A stretch of 64,000 nucleotides of DNA, taken from Mycolicibacterium sp. (GTDB lineage: Bacteria > Actinomycetota > Actinomycetes > Mycobacteriales > Mycobacteriaceae). The stretch lies in the NCBI GenBank assembly GCA_020637165.1, contig JACJWN010000005.1:186001-250000 (forward strand), written 5' to 3'. The notes under the pieces are model-generated. The model worked only from the letters and a program-made list of their open reading frames with translations, was not told the origin of the DNA and did no database searches. Of this stretch, positions 1-9,499 are shown in pieces. The stretch's first letter is position 1. Each line of letters begins with the position of its first letter. The position numbers were made by a program, and so were the translations under genes.

Positions 1-601
1 CGTTGAACTCGGTCTGCATGATCCCGCCGGTGTCGACGTAGGTGATGTTGATCGCCCGGCCCTCCCCGGTGACGCTGTAGACCACGGTGTCGGTGCCCAC
101 GGGCCCCGGCGTCGGGCTCTGGTCCGTCGGCTGTGGAACCGTCGTCGGGAAGGGCTGCGGCACCCGCCTGGGGGTGGTGGGGGAGGGCACCCGCGGCACG
201 GTGGTGGCGCGCGGCGCTGTGGTGGTGGTGCTCGACGGCGACGCCGGGGCCACCACCGTCGACTCCCTCGAGGACGAGCTGACGATCACCAGTGCCAGCA
301 CCAGGCCGGCGACCAGAAGGACCGCGCCGGCCGCGGCGATCCACAGCCAGCGCGGGGATTTCGGCGGCGGCGGTGGTGGGGGCGGCGGGGGATAGCCCTG
401 CGTGTAAGGCGAGCCCTGCTGCCAGTAGGCGGGCAGCTGCTGGGTCGGCTGGTTTGGCTGCGCGCCGTAGCCCGGCCCGTAGTAGGTCGGACCCCAGGAC
501 TGCCCCGGATACTGACCGGAGTAGGCGGGGTCGGTGGTGGGCGGATACTCGCTGTCCGGTTGCGTCGGGTCCGACCATTCCGGCCGCCGTGGATCGTTCA
601 T
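1..601 (-). CDS. Proline-rich single-pass membrane protein with C-terminal MmpS-like domain (partial)
   Basis: The reading frame begins at ATG 601 and runs off the left edge, so only the first 200 residues are visible. Residues 1-100 are rich in Pro, Tyr and Gln, ending in a run of nine prolines. One hydrophobic helix follows (about 105-130, beginning WLWIAAAGAVLLVAG), then a Ser/Thr/Pro-rich linker. The C-terminal piece starts VVYSVTGEGRAINITYVDTG, which looks like the beta-sandwich of MmpS-type accessory proteins. The expected topology is an N-terminal cytoplasmic tail, one membrane pass and an extracytoplasmic domain. It sits beside a TetR gene as Rv2507 does beside Rv2506. The function is unknown; the family call is by motif and synteny only. 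Confidence 0.75.
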   Translation of the reverse strand, partial: MNDPRRPEWSDPTQPDSEYPPTTDPAYSGQYPGQSWGPTYYGPGYGAQPNQPTQQLPAYWQQGSPYTQGYPPPPPPPPPPKSPRWLWIAAAGAVLLVAGLVLALVIVSSSSRESTVVAPASPSSTTTTAPRATTVPRVPSPTTPRRVPQPFPTTVPQPTDQSPTPGPVGTDTVVYSVTGEGRAINITYVDTGGIMQTEFN

Positions 602-622
602 GCCCGCCTCACCCCAAGCAGG

Positions 623-1249
623 CTACCGGCTCTCAGCGCAGTGCCGGTGCGGGGCGCGGCGCGGCGCGGTGACTGAGAGCGCCGCGACCGTCATGGCCCG
701 CAGCGCGGCGCGCGACTGGTCCGAACCCGGCGCGCGGATGCTGTGCGGGGTGGAGTTGAGCAACCCGAAGGCCGCGTGCGCCATCACCCTGGCCCGGGTC
801 TCGTCGAGTCCGGGATGTATCTCCCGCAGCACCTCGACCCAGATCTCGACGTAGCGCCGCTGGGCCCGGCGCACCTGACGCTGCGCCGTCGCCGGCAGAT
901 TCGCCAGGTCGCGGTCCTGGATGCGGATCAGGTCCGGTTCGCCGAGGGCGAAATCCAGGTGGAAGTCGATCAAACCCTCCAGGGCGGCGGCGGCGTCCTC
1001 GGCTTGGTCCACCACCGACTGCCCCCCGGCGAGCAACCGGGCGCTCACCCCCACCAGGAGTTCGACCAGCAGTGCTTCCTTGCCCGTGAAGTGCCGGTAG
1101 ATGGCCGGGCCGCTGACACCGGCGGCAGCGCCGATGTCTTCGAGGCGCACGGCCAGGAATCCGCGCTCGGCGATCAGCTGCTCGGCCGCAGCCAGCAGTT
1201 GGGACCGGCGGTCGGACTTCTGCCGGCCGCGATGGGTGAGTGCTGTCAC
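623..1249 (-). CDS. TetR-family transcriptional regulator (Rv2506-like)
   Basis: An N-terminal TetR helix-turn-helix is clear: the protein begins VTALTHRGRQKSDRRSQLL, followed by AEQLIAERGF, the VRLEDIGAAAGVSGPAIYRHF recognition region and GKEALLVELL. The rest is an all-helical ligand domain. I chose GTG 1249 because a purine-rich GGAAGGG lies just upstream; an in-frame GTG at 1300 would overlap the candidate operator. It is divergent from accD1, separated by about 90 bases carrying a palindrome. The inferred role is repression of the branched-chain acyl-CoA operon and of itself. In M. tuberculosis, Rv2506 occupies the same place near accD1/accA1. The ligand cannot be read from the sequence. 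Confidence 0.88.
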   Translation of the reverse strand: MTALTHRGRQKSDRRSQLLAAAEQLIAERGFLAVRLEDIGAAAGVSGPAIYRHFTGKEALLVELLVGVSARLLAGGQSVVDQAEDAAAALEGLIDFHLDFALGEPDLIRIQDRDLANLPATAQRQVRRAQRRYVEIWVEVLREIHPGLDETRARVMAHAAFGLLNSTPHSIRAPGSDQSRAALRAMTVAALSVTAPRRAPHRHCAESR

Positions 1250-1298
1250 GAGAACCCTTCCCCCGTTACCGCGCAGCGGTGGTTTTGCGTTAATCTCC

Positions 1299-1316
1299 AC
1301 TAACCTAACAGTTAGT
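1299..1316. promoter_or_regulatory. Candidate TetR operator between the TetR gene and accD1
   Basis: The sequence holds a perfect 11-base palindrome, CTAAC-A-GTTAG (1305-1315). It is nested in a wider ACTAAC (1299-1304) ... GTTAGT (1311-1316) inverted repeat. It is AT-rich compared with its surroundings and lies in the divergent promoter region, 24 bases before accD1. Autoregulation by the adjacent TetR protein is inferred. Confidence 0.6.
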
Positions 1317-1339
1317 CGTCGTTAACCGAAGGTGAGTTC

Positions 1340-2890
1340 ATGGCATCACCCGCCGCCAACCGCGAGGCGCATCTGCGGCTGGTCGACCAGCTGCGCGAGA
1401 AACTGGCCGCCGCGGCGCAGGGCGGCCCGGAGCGCTCCCGGGTGCGCCATGTCGAACGCGGCAAGCTGCTGCCACGGGATCGAGTCGACGGTCTGCTCGA
1501 CCCGGGAAGCCCCCTGCTGGAGATCGCTCCGCTGGCCGCCGACGGCATGTACGACGACGACTGCCCTGCGGCCGGGATCATCGCCGGGATCGGCCGGGTG
1601 TCGGGCCGGGAATGCATGATCGTCGCCAACGACGCCACCGTGAAAGGCGGCACCTACTACCCGGTTTCGGTCAAGAAACACCTGCGCGCGCAGGAGATCG
1701 CCGCCCAGAACCGGCTGCCCTGCATCTACCTGGTGGACTCCGGAGGGGCGTTCCTGCCCCGTCAGGACGAGGTGTTCCCCGACCGCGACCACTTCGGCAG
1801 GATTTTCTACAACCAGGCCACCATGAGCGCCGCGGGTATCGCCCAGATCGCCGCGGTGCTGGGCTCCTGCACCGCCGGTGGGGCCTACGTGCCGGCGATG
1901 AGCGACGAAGCGGTGATCGTGCGCAATCAGGGCACCATTTTCCTCGGCGGCCCCCCGTTGGTGAAGGCGGCCACCGGCGAGGTGGTGACCGCGGAGGAGC
2001 TCGGCGGCGGCGAACTGCACTCCAAGACCTCCGGGGTCACCGACCACCTCGCCCGCGACGATCGCGACGCACTGGAGATCGTGCGGCGCATCGTGGGTAC
2101 CCTCGGACCGCGCAGCGCACCGCCGTGGGAGGTGCGGCCGGTCGTCGATCCGATCGCCGACCAGCGCGAGCTCTACGACGTCGTACCGGTCGACGCCAAG
2201 GTGCCCTACGACGTGCACGAGGTGATCACCCGCATCGTCGACGGCGGCGAGTTCGACGAGTTCAAGGCCAACTACGGCACCACCCTGGTCACCGGGTTCG
2301 CCCACATCCACGGCCACCCCGTAGGGATCGTCGCCAACAACGGGGTGCTGTTCGGCGAATCCGCCGTCAAGGGAGCGCATTTCATCCAGCTCTGCGACAA
2401 GCGCAAGGTTCCGCTGCTGTTCCTGCAGAACATCACCGGCTTCATGGTCGGCCGGGACTACGAGGCGAGCGGCATCGCCAAGCACGGCGCCAAGATGGTC
2501 ACCGCTGTGGCCTGCGCCCGGGTGCCCAAACTCACCGTGGTGATCGGAGGTTCGCACGGTGCGGGCAACTATTCGATGTGCGGGCGGGCCTACTCGCCGC
2601 GGTTCCTGTGGATGTGGCCCAATGCCCGCATCTCGGTGATGGGCGGTGAGCAGGCCGCTTCGGTGCTGGCCACAGTGCGCGGCGAGATGACCCCGGAGGA
2701 GTCCGAGGCCTTCAAAGCCCCCATCCGCGCCCAGTACGAAGAGCAGGGCAACCCCTACTATTCGACGGCGCGGTTGTGGGATGACGGGGTGATCGACCCC
2801 GCCGATACCAGAACGGTTCTGGGTCTTGCGCTTTCGGTATGCGCCGGCGCACCCCTCGAGCCCGTTTCCTACGGCGTATTCCGGATGTGA
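1340..2890 (+). CDS. accD1: Acyl-CoA carboxylase carboxyltransferase (beta) subunit, 3-methylcrotonyl-CoA type
   Basis: The 516-residue protein has the two-lobed crotonase-like carboxyltransferase fold. The N-lobe contains [19 protein letters not shown] and [10 protein letters not shown]; the C-lobe contains [49 protein letters not shown] and [18 protein letters not shown]. These match the 3-methylcrotonyl-CoA carboxylase beta subunit, which transfers CO2 from biotin to the acyl-CoA in leucine breakdown. Start ATG 1340 has a GAAGGTGAG ribosome site 6 bases upstream. It ends three bases before accA1, implying translational coupling. M. tuberculosis AccD1 (about 529 aa) pairs with AccA1; that assignment is established knowledge, while the substrate here is inferred. 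Confidence 0.92.
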   Translation: MASPAANREAHLRLVDQLREKLAAAAQGGPERSRVRHVERGKLLPRDRVDGLLDPGSPLLEIAPLAADGMYDDDCPAAGIIAGIGRVSGRECMIVANDATVKGGTYYPVSVKKHLRAQEIAAQNRLPCIYLVDSGGAFLPRQDEVFPDRDHFGRIFYNQATMSAAGIAQIAAVLGSCTAGGAYVPAMSDEAVIVRNQGTIFLGGPPLVKAATGEVVTAEELGGGELHSKTSGVTDHLARDDRDALEIVRRIVGTLGPRSAPPWEVRPVVDPIADQRELYDVVPVDAKVPYDVHEVITRIVDGGEFDEFKANYGTTLVTGFAHIHGHPVGIVANNGVLFGESAVKGAHFIQLCDKRKVPLLFLQNITGFMVGRDYEASGIAKHGAKMVTAVACARVPKLTVVIGGSHGAGNYSMCGRAYSPRFLWMWPNARISVMGGEQAASVLATVRGEMTPEESEAFKAPIRAQYEEQGNPYYSTARLWDDGVIDPADTRTVLGLALSVCAGAPLEPVSYGVFRM

Positions 2891-2892
2891 CG

Positions 2893-4878
2893 ATGACTCT
2901 CTTCGATACCGTTCTGGTGGCCAACCGCGGCGAGATCGCCGTCCGCGTCATCCGTACGCTGCGCGCCATGGGAATCCGATCGGTCGCGGTCTACAGCGAT
3001 GCCGACGCCGGCGCCCGCCACGTCGCAGAGGCCGACGTGGCCGTCCGCATCGGCCCGGCGCCGGCGCGACAGAGCTATCTCGACATCGACGCGGTCGTTG
3101 GGGCGGCGGTCCGCACCGGCGCTCAGGCCGTCCACCCCGGTTACGGATTCCTCTCCGAGAAAGCCGATTTCGCGGCGGCGCTCGCGCAAGCCGGACTGGC
3201 ATTCATCGGACCGCCCGCAGCCGCGATCGCCACCATGGGTGACAAGATCGCCGCCAAGACCGCGGTGTCGGCATTCGGCGTGCCCGTCGTGCCGGGCATC
3301 GCCGAACCCGGACTCTCCGACGCCGACTTGATCGCCGCCGCCGAGGGCATCGGGTTCCCGGTTCTGGTCAAACCGTCAGCCGGCGGCGGAGGCAAGGGGA
3401 TGCGGCGTGTCGACATCGCGGCCGATCTACCGGCCGCACTCGCCGCTGCGCGCCGCGAGGCCGGCGCGGCCTTCGGCGACGACACCCTTTTTCTCGAGCG
3501 GTTTGTGTTGGCGCCCCGGCATATCGAGGTTCAGGTGCTCGCCGACGCGCATGGCCAGGTTCTCCATCTCGGTGAGCGGGAGTGCAGTCTGCAGCGCCGT
3601 CATCAAAAGGTCGTCGAGGAGGCTCCCTCGCCGCTGCTCGACGCCGCCACCCGCGCCCGCATCGGCGCGGCGGCCTGCGACACCGCCCGCAGCGTCGACT
3701 ACGTCGGCGCGGGCACCGTGGAGTTCATCGTTTCCGGCGACCGTCCGGACGAGTTCTTCTTCATGGAAATGAACACCCGGCTTCAGGTCGAGCATCCGGT
3801 TACCGAGATGGTCACCGGCTGGGACCTCGTTGAGTGGCAGGTGCGGATCGCCGCCGGTGAGCGGCTGGCGGCCGGTCAGGACGAGATCCTCACGCGGGGT
3901 CATGCGATCGAGGCCCGGGTGTACGCGGAGAATCCGGCGGCCGGATTCCTGCCGACCGGCGGTCCGGTGCTGGGGCTGATCGAACCCGTCGGCCCAGGAA
4001 TCCGCGTGGACTCCGGACTGTCGCCGGGCATGGTCATCGGCAGCGACTACGACCCAATGCTGTCCAAAGTCATCGCCCACGGTTGCGACCGCACCGATGC
4101 GCTGCGGGTTCTGGACCGCGCACTGGCCGACACCGCGGTGCTCGGTGTGACCACCAACGTCGACTTCCTGCGGTTCGTGCTCTCCGACGACGACGTAGCG
4201 TCGGGCAGTCTGGACACCGGCCTGCTGGAGCGCCTGGACTATCGGCCCGCCGACCCCGGCGACGAGGCCCTGATCGCCGCCGCGGCTTACCGCTGGCTGC
4301 AGCGCTGGCCCGCCTCACCGGCCGAGCCCTGGCAGATCCCGTCCGGGTGGCGGATCGGTCAGGCCGCACCCACCACCGCCCGGCTGCGCTGCGCGGATCG
4401 GACCGACCACGTCCGAATCACCGGCGACCTGAGCGATGCGCGGGTTCAGGTCGAGGACGGGCCCGTTCGGACGCTGGAAGCCGAGTTGTCGCAACCCGAG
4501 CTCACCGTGACCCTCGACGGCGTCCGGCGCACCTTTACCGTCGCGGCGGCGAACCGCGAGATCTGGCTGGCCTTCGACGGCCGGGCCGTGCTGGTCGAAG
4601 AGGTCCGCGAATCACCGGTGCGGCCGGACGACGACCTCGGCGGCGACGCCGAACTCACCAGCCCGATGCCGGGATCGGTAGTGGCGGTGGGCGTGTCCGA
4701 CGGGGAGCAGGTCGAGGCCGGAACGGTCGTCGTGGCGGTCGAGGCGATGAAGATGGAGCACTCGCTGCGCGCCCCGGTGGCCGGGGTGGCCGAACTACTG
4801 GTGCGGGTGGGCGACCAGGTCAAGGTCGGCCAGCCGCTGGCGCGAATCACTGTGAGAACGGGAGACGACAATGACTGA
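2893..4878 (+). CDS. accA1: Biotin carboxylase / biotin carboxyl carrier (alpha) subunit
   Basis: The 661-residue fused alpha subunit starts with the biotin carboxylase domain ([20 protein letters not shown]). It has the ATP-grasp glycine loop [15 protein letters not shown], and later [19 protein letters not shown]. The C-terminal biotinyl domain carries AMKM with the biotin-accepting Lys at about residue 620. It carboxylates biotin with ATP and bicarbonate and presents it to AccD1. I chose ATG 2893; GTG 2887, which overlaps the accD1 stop, is equally possible. The gene ends overlapping fadE19 by 8 bases. Length agrees with M. tuberculosis AccA1 (about 654 aa). Cytoplasmic. Confidence 0.92.
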   Translation: MTLFDTVLVANRGEIAVRVIRTLRAMGIRSVAVYSDADAGARHVAEADVAVRIGPAPARQSYLDIDAVVGAAVRTGAQAVHPGYGFLSEKADFAAALAQAGLAFIGPPAAAIATMGDKIAAKTAVSAFGVPVVPGIAEPGLSDADLIAAAEGIGFPVLVKPSAGGGGKGMRRVDIAADLPAALAAARREAGAAFGDDTLFLERFVLAPRHIEVQVLADAHGQVLHLGERECSLQRRHQKVVEEAPSPLLDAATRARIGAAACDTARSVDYVGAGTVEFIVSGDRPDEFFFMEMNTRLQVEHPVTEMVTGWDLVEWQVRIAAGERLAAGQDEILTRGHAIEARVYAENPAAGFLPTGGPVLGLIEPVGPGIRVDSGLSPGMVIGSDYDPMLSKVIAHGCDRTDALRVLDRALADTAVLGVTTNVDFLRFVLSDDDVASGSLDTGLLERLDYRPADPGDEALIAAAAYRWLQRWPASPAEPWQIPSGWRIGQAAPTTARLRCADRTDHVRITGDLSDARVQVEDGPVRTLEAELSQPELTVTLDGVRRTFTVAAANREIWLAFDGRAVLVEEVRESPVRPDDDLGGDAELTSPMPGSVVAVGVSDGEQVEAGTVVVAVEAMKMEHSLRAPVAGVAELLVRVGDQVKVGQPLARITVRTGDDND

Positions 4879-6034
4879 ATTTCTTTCCACCGGAACCCTT
4901 CCCGACGAGTACGAGCAACTCGCGAAGACCGTCCGGGACTTCGCCCGCGAGGTCGTCGCGCCGGTGGCGGCCAAGCATGACGCCGAGCACTCGTTCCCCT
5001 ACGAGGTGGTCGCGGGGATGGCGGAGATGGGGTTGTTCGGTCTGCCGTTCCCGGAGGAGTACGGCGGCATGGGCGGCGACTACTTCGCGCTGTGTCTGGC
5101 GCTTGAGGAACTCGGCAAGATCGATCAGAGCGTGGCCATCACCCTGGAGGCCGGTGTCTCGCTGGGCGCCATGCCGGTTTACCGATTCGGCACCGAGGCG
5201 CAGAAACAGCACTGGCTGCCGGCCCTGACCAGCGGCGTCGCACTGGGGGCATTCGGGCTCACCGAAGCGGGCGGGGGAACCGACGCGGGCGCCACCAGGA
5301 CCACCGCGCGCCTCGATGACGGTCACTGGGTGATCAATGGGTCCAAGCAGTTCATCACCAACTCCGGCACCGAGATCACCCGGCTGGTTACCGTCACCGC
5401 CGTCACCGGCATGGTGGGGGAGCGCCGTGAGATCTCCTCGATCATGATCCCCGTTCCCACCGCCGGTTTCACGGTCGAGCCGTCCTACGACAAGGTCGGC
5501 TGGAACGCCTCCGACACTCACCCGCTGTCGTTCAGTGACGTCCGGGTGCCGGAGGAGAACCTGCTCGGCGAACGCGGCCGCGGCTACGCCAATTTCCTGC
5601 GGATTCTCGACGAGGGCCGCATCGCGATCGCGGCACTGGCGACCGGCGCCGCACAGGGCTGCGTGGACGAATGCGTCAAGTACTCCTCGGAGCGAACTGC
5701 TTTCGGTAATCCGATCAGCCGTTACCAAGCCATCGAGTTCAAGATCGCGCGGATGGAGGCCCGCGCGCACGCCGCCCGCACCGCCTACTACGACGCCGCG
5801 GCGCTGATGCTGGCCGGTAAGCCGTTCAAGAAGCAGGCCGCCATCGCCAAACTCGTCGCCAGCGAGGCCGCGATGGACAACGCCCGCGACGCCACCCAGA
5901 TCCACGGAGGCTACGGGTTCATGAACGAGTACCCGGCGGCCCGCCACTACCGGGACAGCAAGATCCTCGAGATCGGGGAGGGAACGACCGAGGTGCAGCT
6001 GATGCTGATCGCCCGGGAGCTCGGGCTGGCCTGA
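4871..6034 (+). CDS. fadE19: Acyl-CoA dehydrogenase, branched short-chain type
   Basis: The 387-residue flavoprotein is a typical acyl-CoA dehydrogenase: N-terminal helical domain, middle beta domain ([28 protein letters not shown]) and C-terminal helices ([29 protein letters not shown]). The catalytic glutamate appears to be Glu370 in IGEGTTE, the position used by medium-, short- and short/branched-chain enzymes. Isovaleryl-CoA dehydrogenase has Gly there and uses another Glu. A 2-methylacyl or short branched acyl-CoA is therefore the more likely substrate. The start ATG 4871 overlaps the accA1 stop, completing an operon for branched-chain amino acid catabolism. The symbol follows synteny with Rv2500c. 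Confidence 0.9.
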   Translation: MTEFLSTGTLPDEYEQLAKTVRDFAREVVAPVAAKHDAEHSFPYEVVAGMAEMGLFGLPFPEEYGGMGGDYFALCLALEELGKIDQSVAITLEAGVSLGAMPVYRFGTEAQKQHWLPALTSGVALGAFGLTEAGGGTDAGATRTTARLDDGHWVINGSKQFITNSGTEITRLVTVTAVTGMVGERREISSIMIPVPTAGFTVEPSYDKVGWNASDTHPLSFSDVRVPEENLLGERGRGYANFLRILDEGRIAIAALATGAAQGCVDECVKYSSERTAFGNPISRYQAIEFKIARMEARAHAARTAYYDAAALMLAGKPFKKQAAIAKLVASEAAMDNARDATQIHGGYGFMNEYPAARHYRDSKILEIGEGTTEVQLMLIARELGLA

Positions 6035-6041
6035 GCCTGGG

Positions 6042-6920
6042 TTATTCCTTGATGCAACGAAAGCCGATGTGGCTCATACCCGTATCGACCATCTGCGGCC
6101 GGCGGGCGGCGGGCCGGTAGCGCAGGCAGTAGGTGTCCGCGCACAGGAACGAGCCGCCCTTGATGACCCGGCGCGGCACCGCGAACTGTGGCTGCGCCGG
6201 GTCGTAGCTGCCCGCATCGCAGCAGGGGTCGCCGGCGCGGGTGTCCGCGTACCAGTCGGTGGTCCACTCCCAGACGTTGCCGGCCATGTCGAAGAGTCCA
6301 TAGCCGTTCGGCGGGAAACTACCCACCGGCGTCGTACGCCCGTATCCGGGGTCCGGACGCCAGGGAAAGTCGCCGTGCCAGTAGTTGGCCAGCCGGGATC
6401 CGGCGGGCTCGGGCTGGTCACCCCAGGTATAGCTGGTGTGATCGAGTCCACCGCGGGCGGCGGTCTCCCACTGAGCCTCGGTGGGTAATTTCAGTCCGGC
6501 CCAATCGGCGTACATGGCCGCATCCTCGAACGCGACATGAACCACCGGGTGCTCCGCCCGGGCGGCGATCGACGAACCCGGCCCGATCGGGTGCCGCCAG
6601 GACGCGCCGGGCGTCCACGTCCACCATTGACTGAGATGGCGCAGGTCAACCGGCCCGCTGGTGCGGCGGAACACCAACGAGCCGGGCTGGAGGTTCTCCG
6701 TTGGCGCCCCGGGGAAGTCGGCCGGGTTCAGCGGCCGTTCGGCTACCGTCACATACCCGGTGGCGTCAACGAATTCGGCGAACTGGGCATTGCTCACCTG
6801 GTGGGCCTGAATGAAGAATCCGGCGACGGTGACCGCTCGAGCGGGAGCCTCCTCGGGGTAGTGGTCATCGGATCCCAGGACCGCCGTTTGCGCCGGGATC
6901 CAGACCAGGCCGTTGGTCAT
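6042..6920 (-). CDS. Formylglycine-generating enzyme (SUMF1/FGE family)
   Basis: The 292-residue protein has the FGE-sulfatase fold: LVWIPAQTAVLGSDDHYPEEAP at the N-terminus, HPVVHVAFEDAAMYADWAG, LPTEAQWETAARGG, LFDMAGNVWEWTTDWY, and the catalytic segment GGSFLCADTYCLRYRPAAR. Cys260 and Cys265 are the C-x4-C pair that in characterised FGEs binds copper and oxidises the sulfatase cysteine to formylglycine. It overlaps the upstream HAD gene by 4 bases (ATGA). It lies in the same operon as a sulfatase with a CTAGR target motif, its presumed substrate. M. tuberculosis Rv0712 is the characterised mycobacterial homologue. It is convergent with fadE19, with 7 bases between. Confidence 0.93.
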   Translation of the reverse strand: MTNGLVWIPAQTAVLGSDDHYPEEAPARAVTVAGFFIQAHQVSNAQFAEFVDATGYVTVAERPLNPADFPGAPTENLQPGSLVFRRTSGPVDLRHLSQWWTWTPGASWRHPIGPGSSIAARAEHPVVHVAFEDAAMYADWAGLKLPTEAQWETAARGGLDHTSYTWGDQPEPAGSRLANYWHGDFPWRPDPGYGRTTPVGSFPPNGYGLFDMAGNVWEWTTDWYADTRAGDPCCDAGSYDPAQPQFAVPRRVIKGGSFLCADTYCLRYRPAARRPQMVDTGMSHIGFRCIKE

Positions 6921-7834
6921 GAAAACACCGACCGCCAGTCGTCGCTGATACTCACCACTGTCCAGCCCCGCTCTGCCGCGGTATCGAGGGCGCGTTCTGC
7001 CCCTGCGGTGTAGGCGAATTCACGGGAGCTGTCGTCGTGTCGGATCAGCATGCTCATCGACGGCCCCGACGACGCCTCGGCGAACTCGAGCATCTCGATG
7101 TCACCATTGGAGTTGCCGGCGGCGAAGATCGGCCGACGTCCGGCCCGCCCCCAGATTCGCACCGCCTTCGCCGGGCCGTCGTTGAGAAACTCCGGGCGCG
7201 CGGTCATCAGGAGGTGGCCGTCGACGAAGTCCAGCCCGACTGAGCTTCCGATCACCCGTTCGGGCGGCACTCCGTACATGGCAGGTGTCACCGGCCGCAT
7301 GAAGTCCCGGCCGCCGCCGGAGGCGATGTAGTTGGTGAAGCCCTCGGCCTCCAGGTAGCGCATCAACTCCACCATGGGCACGTAGCCGCAGGCGGTGTAG
7401 GGGCGACGCAGCACGGGGTGCTCGGCTGTGGCGAAGAACTCCCGCACCAGCTCTGCGTGCCGTTCGACGGTGATCCCCTGGAACGCCGAGAACACCGCGC
7501 CGGCAAGTGATTCCAGCTGGGCGTCGTCGCCGTCATAGTGCTTGACCACCGCCTCGCCGAACCAGCCGAGATCGCCGGCCGACGCCGCCGCGTAGGGCTC
7601 TTTCTCGGTCAGTGTGGGATCGGCCTTCGCGAGTTCGGCCAGTCGGCGCACCAGGAAGTCCAGCTGTACGTAGGCCGGCTTCTCCGCCCACAACGTTCCG
7701 TCGTTGTCGAACACCGCCAAGCGCTCCTCGGGCGGCACATAGCTCGAGCCCGGGGTGGTGACCCGGCCGACGAAGTCGATGATCGCCGACTTCGTTGGCC
7801 CGTCGTTCCAGTGCGCTAGTGCGGCCGCGCTCAT
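6917..7834 (-). CDS. HAD-superfamily phosphatase in the sulfatase operon
   Basis: The 305-residue protein has HAD motif I as FDNDGTLW, with the Asp43 nucleophile and Asp45 acid/base. Motif II is probably YIASGGGRD. A Lys lies near GPAKAVRIWG, and motif IV is GNSNGDIEML. A helical cap of roughly residues 60-150 separates motifs I and II, as in phosphoserine-phosphatase-like members. No signal peptide is visible. It overlaps both neighbours by ATGA, so it is co-translated with the sulfatase (upstream) and the FGE (downstream). The substrate is unknown. A phosphate-ester partner to the sulfate-ester hydrolase is one inference; a role in sulfatase maturation is another. Confidence 0.82.
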   Translation of the reverse strand: MSAAALAHWNDGPTKSAIIDFVGRVTTPGSSYVPPEERLAVFDNDGTLWAEKPAYVQLDFLVRRLAELAKADPTLTEKEPYAAASAGDLGWFGEAVVKHYDGDDAQLESLAGAVFSAFQGITVERHAELVREFFATAEHPVLRRPYTACGYVPMVELMRYLEAEGFTNYIASGGGRDFMRPVTPAMYGVPPERVIGSSVGLDFVDGHLLMTARPEFLNDGPAKAVRIWGRAGRRPIFAAGNSNGDIEMLEFAEASSGPSMSMLIRHDDSSREFAYTAGAERALDTAAERGWTVVSISDDWRSVFS

Positions 7835-9375
7835 CCGCCCATGGTTTCGGAGAACTTCTTCAGTTTCTCGACTGCGGCGGTGATGGTGAAGGACGCCGGT
7901 TCACTGCGCGGCGGGAATTCCTTGAAGGTCTCGAGGAATTGAAGCACCAAAGCGTTTCCGTAGAGCGCGATGAAGATGTTGTCCAGCACCCAATCCCAGT
8001 AGCTGTTGGAGGTGACGTCGGCGCGTTCGAACGGATCGGTGCGCAGGTTGAAGATCTTCGGTGCGCGCAATTCGGTGAACGGTTCGAACCAGATCTGCAA
8101 CGTCCCCTGGCAGCGCTGCTCGAGGAAGACGATTTTCCAGTTCTCGTAACGCAGTCCGAGCACGTCGCAGTCATCGGAGAAGTAGATCAGCCCGCGGCGG
8201 GGGCTCTTGTCCTCCTCGCCGGTCAGGTAAGGCAGCAGGTTGTAGCCGTCGATATGGACGTGATAGGTGCGGTCACCGATCGTGTGCCCCTGTTTGAGTT
8301 TGGTGACGATTTCCGGTTCTCCGGCTGCGGCCAGAAAGGTGGGAAGCCAATCGTGATGCTGCACAATCTCGTTCGACACCACCCCGGCGGGGATCCGTCC
8401 CGGCCAGCGGATCATCTCCGGCACCCGGAACGCGCCTTCCCAACCGGTGTTCTTCTCGCTGCGGAACGGCGTGGTCGCGCCGTCCGGCCAGCTGTTGGCG
8501 TGCGGTCCGTTGTCGGTGGAGTAGATGACGATGGTGTCGTCGGTGAGGCCGAGTTCGTCGATGCAGTCCAGCAGCCGGCCGACATGTCCGTCGTGGTCGA
8601 TCATGGTGTCGTGGTACGGCGACTGCCACCGTCCGGACTGGCCCACGCTCTCCGGTTTGGTGTGGGTCCTGAAGTGCATGTGGGTGGTGTTCATCCACAC
8701 GAAGAACGGCGTTTCCGATTCGTGTTGCCTTTTGATGAAATCGATTGCCGCAGAAGTCGTCTCGTCGTCGATGGTCTCCATGCGCTTGCGGGTCAAAGGC
8801 CCGGTGTCCTCGATGCGTTGCCGGCCGACCGGCCCGTATCGCTCGTCGACCTCGTCTGAGGTCTCCTCGGTCGCCCATGAGTGGATGACCCCCCGTGGCA
8901 GCATCATCGCGCGCAGCTTCGGTGCCTCCTCTTCGGTTGGGTAGTTGGGGTTCTCCGGCTCCTCCTCGGCGTTGAGGTGATAGAGGTTGCCGAAGAACTC
9001 ATCGAAACCGTGCGCGGTCGGCAGGTGCTTGTTCAGGTCGCCGAGGTGGTTCTTGCCGAACTGTCCGGTGGCGTAGCCGAGGGGTTTGAGAAGTTCGGCG
9101 ATGGTCGGGTCCTCTTCGGAGAGGCCGACGTCCACGCCGGGCATGCCCACTTTGGACAGCCCGGTGCGGTACACGCTCTGTCCGGTGATGAAGGAGGACC
9201 GGCCGGCGGTGCAGCTCTGCTCGCCATAGGAGTCGGTGAATCTCATTCCCTCGGCGGCGATCCGGTCGATGTTGGGGGTTCGGTATCCCATCAGGCCGTC
9301 GCTGTAGCAACTCAGGTTGGTGATTCCGATGTCATCGCCCCAGATGACCAGGATGTTCGGTTTGCGTGTGGACAT
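7831..9375 (-). CDS. Type I (formylglycine-dependent) sulfatase
   Basis: The protein has 514 residues from ATG 9375, which has a GAGGGAG ribosome site. Alkaline-phosphatase-like fold signatures are present: NILVIWGDDIG (metal-binding DD), TPNIDRIAAEGMRF, QSCTAGRSSFITGQ, YSTDNGPHANSWPDG and GKNHLGD. The maturation motif is Cys55-Thr-Ala-Gly-Arg59, a CxAxR variant of CxPxR. Cys55 is the residue expected to become formylglycine, done by the FGE two genes downstream. There is no obvious signal peptide, so a cytoplasmic enzyme is likely. It hydrolyses a sulfate ester; the substrate is unknown. It is shorter than the roughly 790-970 aa M. tuberculosis AtsA/AtsB, so it is not their direct orthologue. 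Confidence 0.92.
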   Translation of the reverse strand: MSTRKPNILVIWGDDIGITNLSCYSDGLMGYRTPNIDRIAAEGMRFTDSYGEQSCTAGRSSFITGQSVYRTGLSKVGMPGVDVGLSEEDPTIAELLKPLGYATGQFGKNHLGDLNKHLPTAHGFDEFFGNLYHLNAEEEPENPNYPTEEEAPKLRAMMLPRGVIHSWATEETSDEVDERYGPVGRQRIEDTGPLTRKRMETIDDETTSAAIDFIKRQHESETPFFVWMNTTHMHFRTHTKPESVGQSGRWQSPYHDTMIDHDGHVGRLLDCIDELGLTDDTIVIYSTDNGPHANSWPDGATTPFRSEKNTGWEGAFRVPEMIRWPGRIPAGVVSNEIVQHHDWLPTFLAAAGEPEIVTKLKQGHTIGDRTYHVHIDGYNLLPYLTGEEDKSPRRGLIYFSDDCDVLGLRYENWKIVFLEQRCQGTLQIWFEPFTELRAPKIFNLRTDPFERADVTSNSYWDWVLDNIFIALYGNALVLQFLETFKEFPPRSEPASFTITAAVEKLKKFSETMGG

Positions 9376-9499
9376 GGCTCCCTCATGGTCGGCGCGGATG
9401 CCTTCGACCCTAGACGGGTGTGGGCCTTGACCGGCGGGGTTGACGCCGGATTCTCTCGGCGGGGGCGTTTTGACGGAGCGATCCGCTAGGATCGAACAC

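Noticed and set aside
1346-2557. A 403-codon minus-strand frame under accD1
   Set aside because: It is a shadow of the carboxyltransferase gene with no motif or ribosome site.
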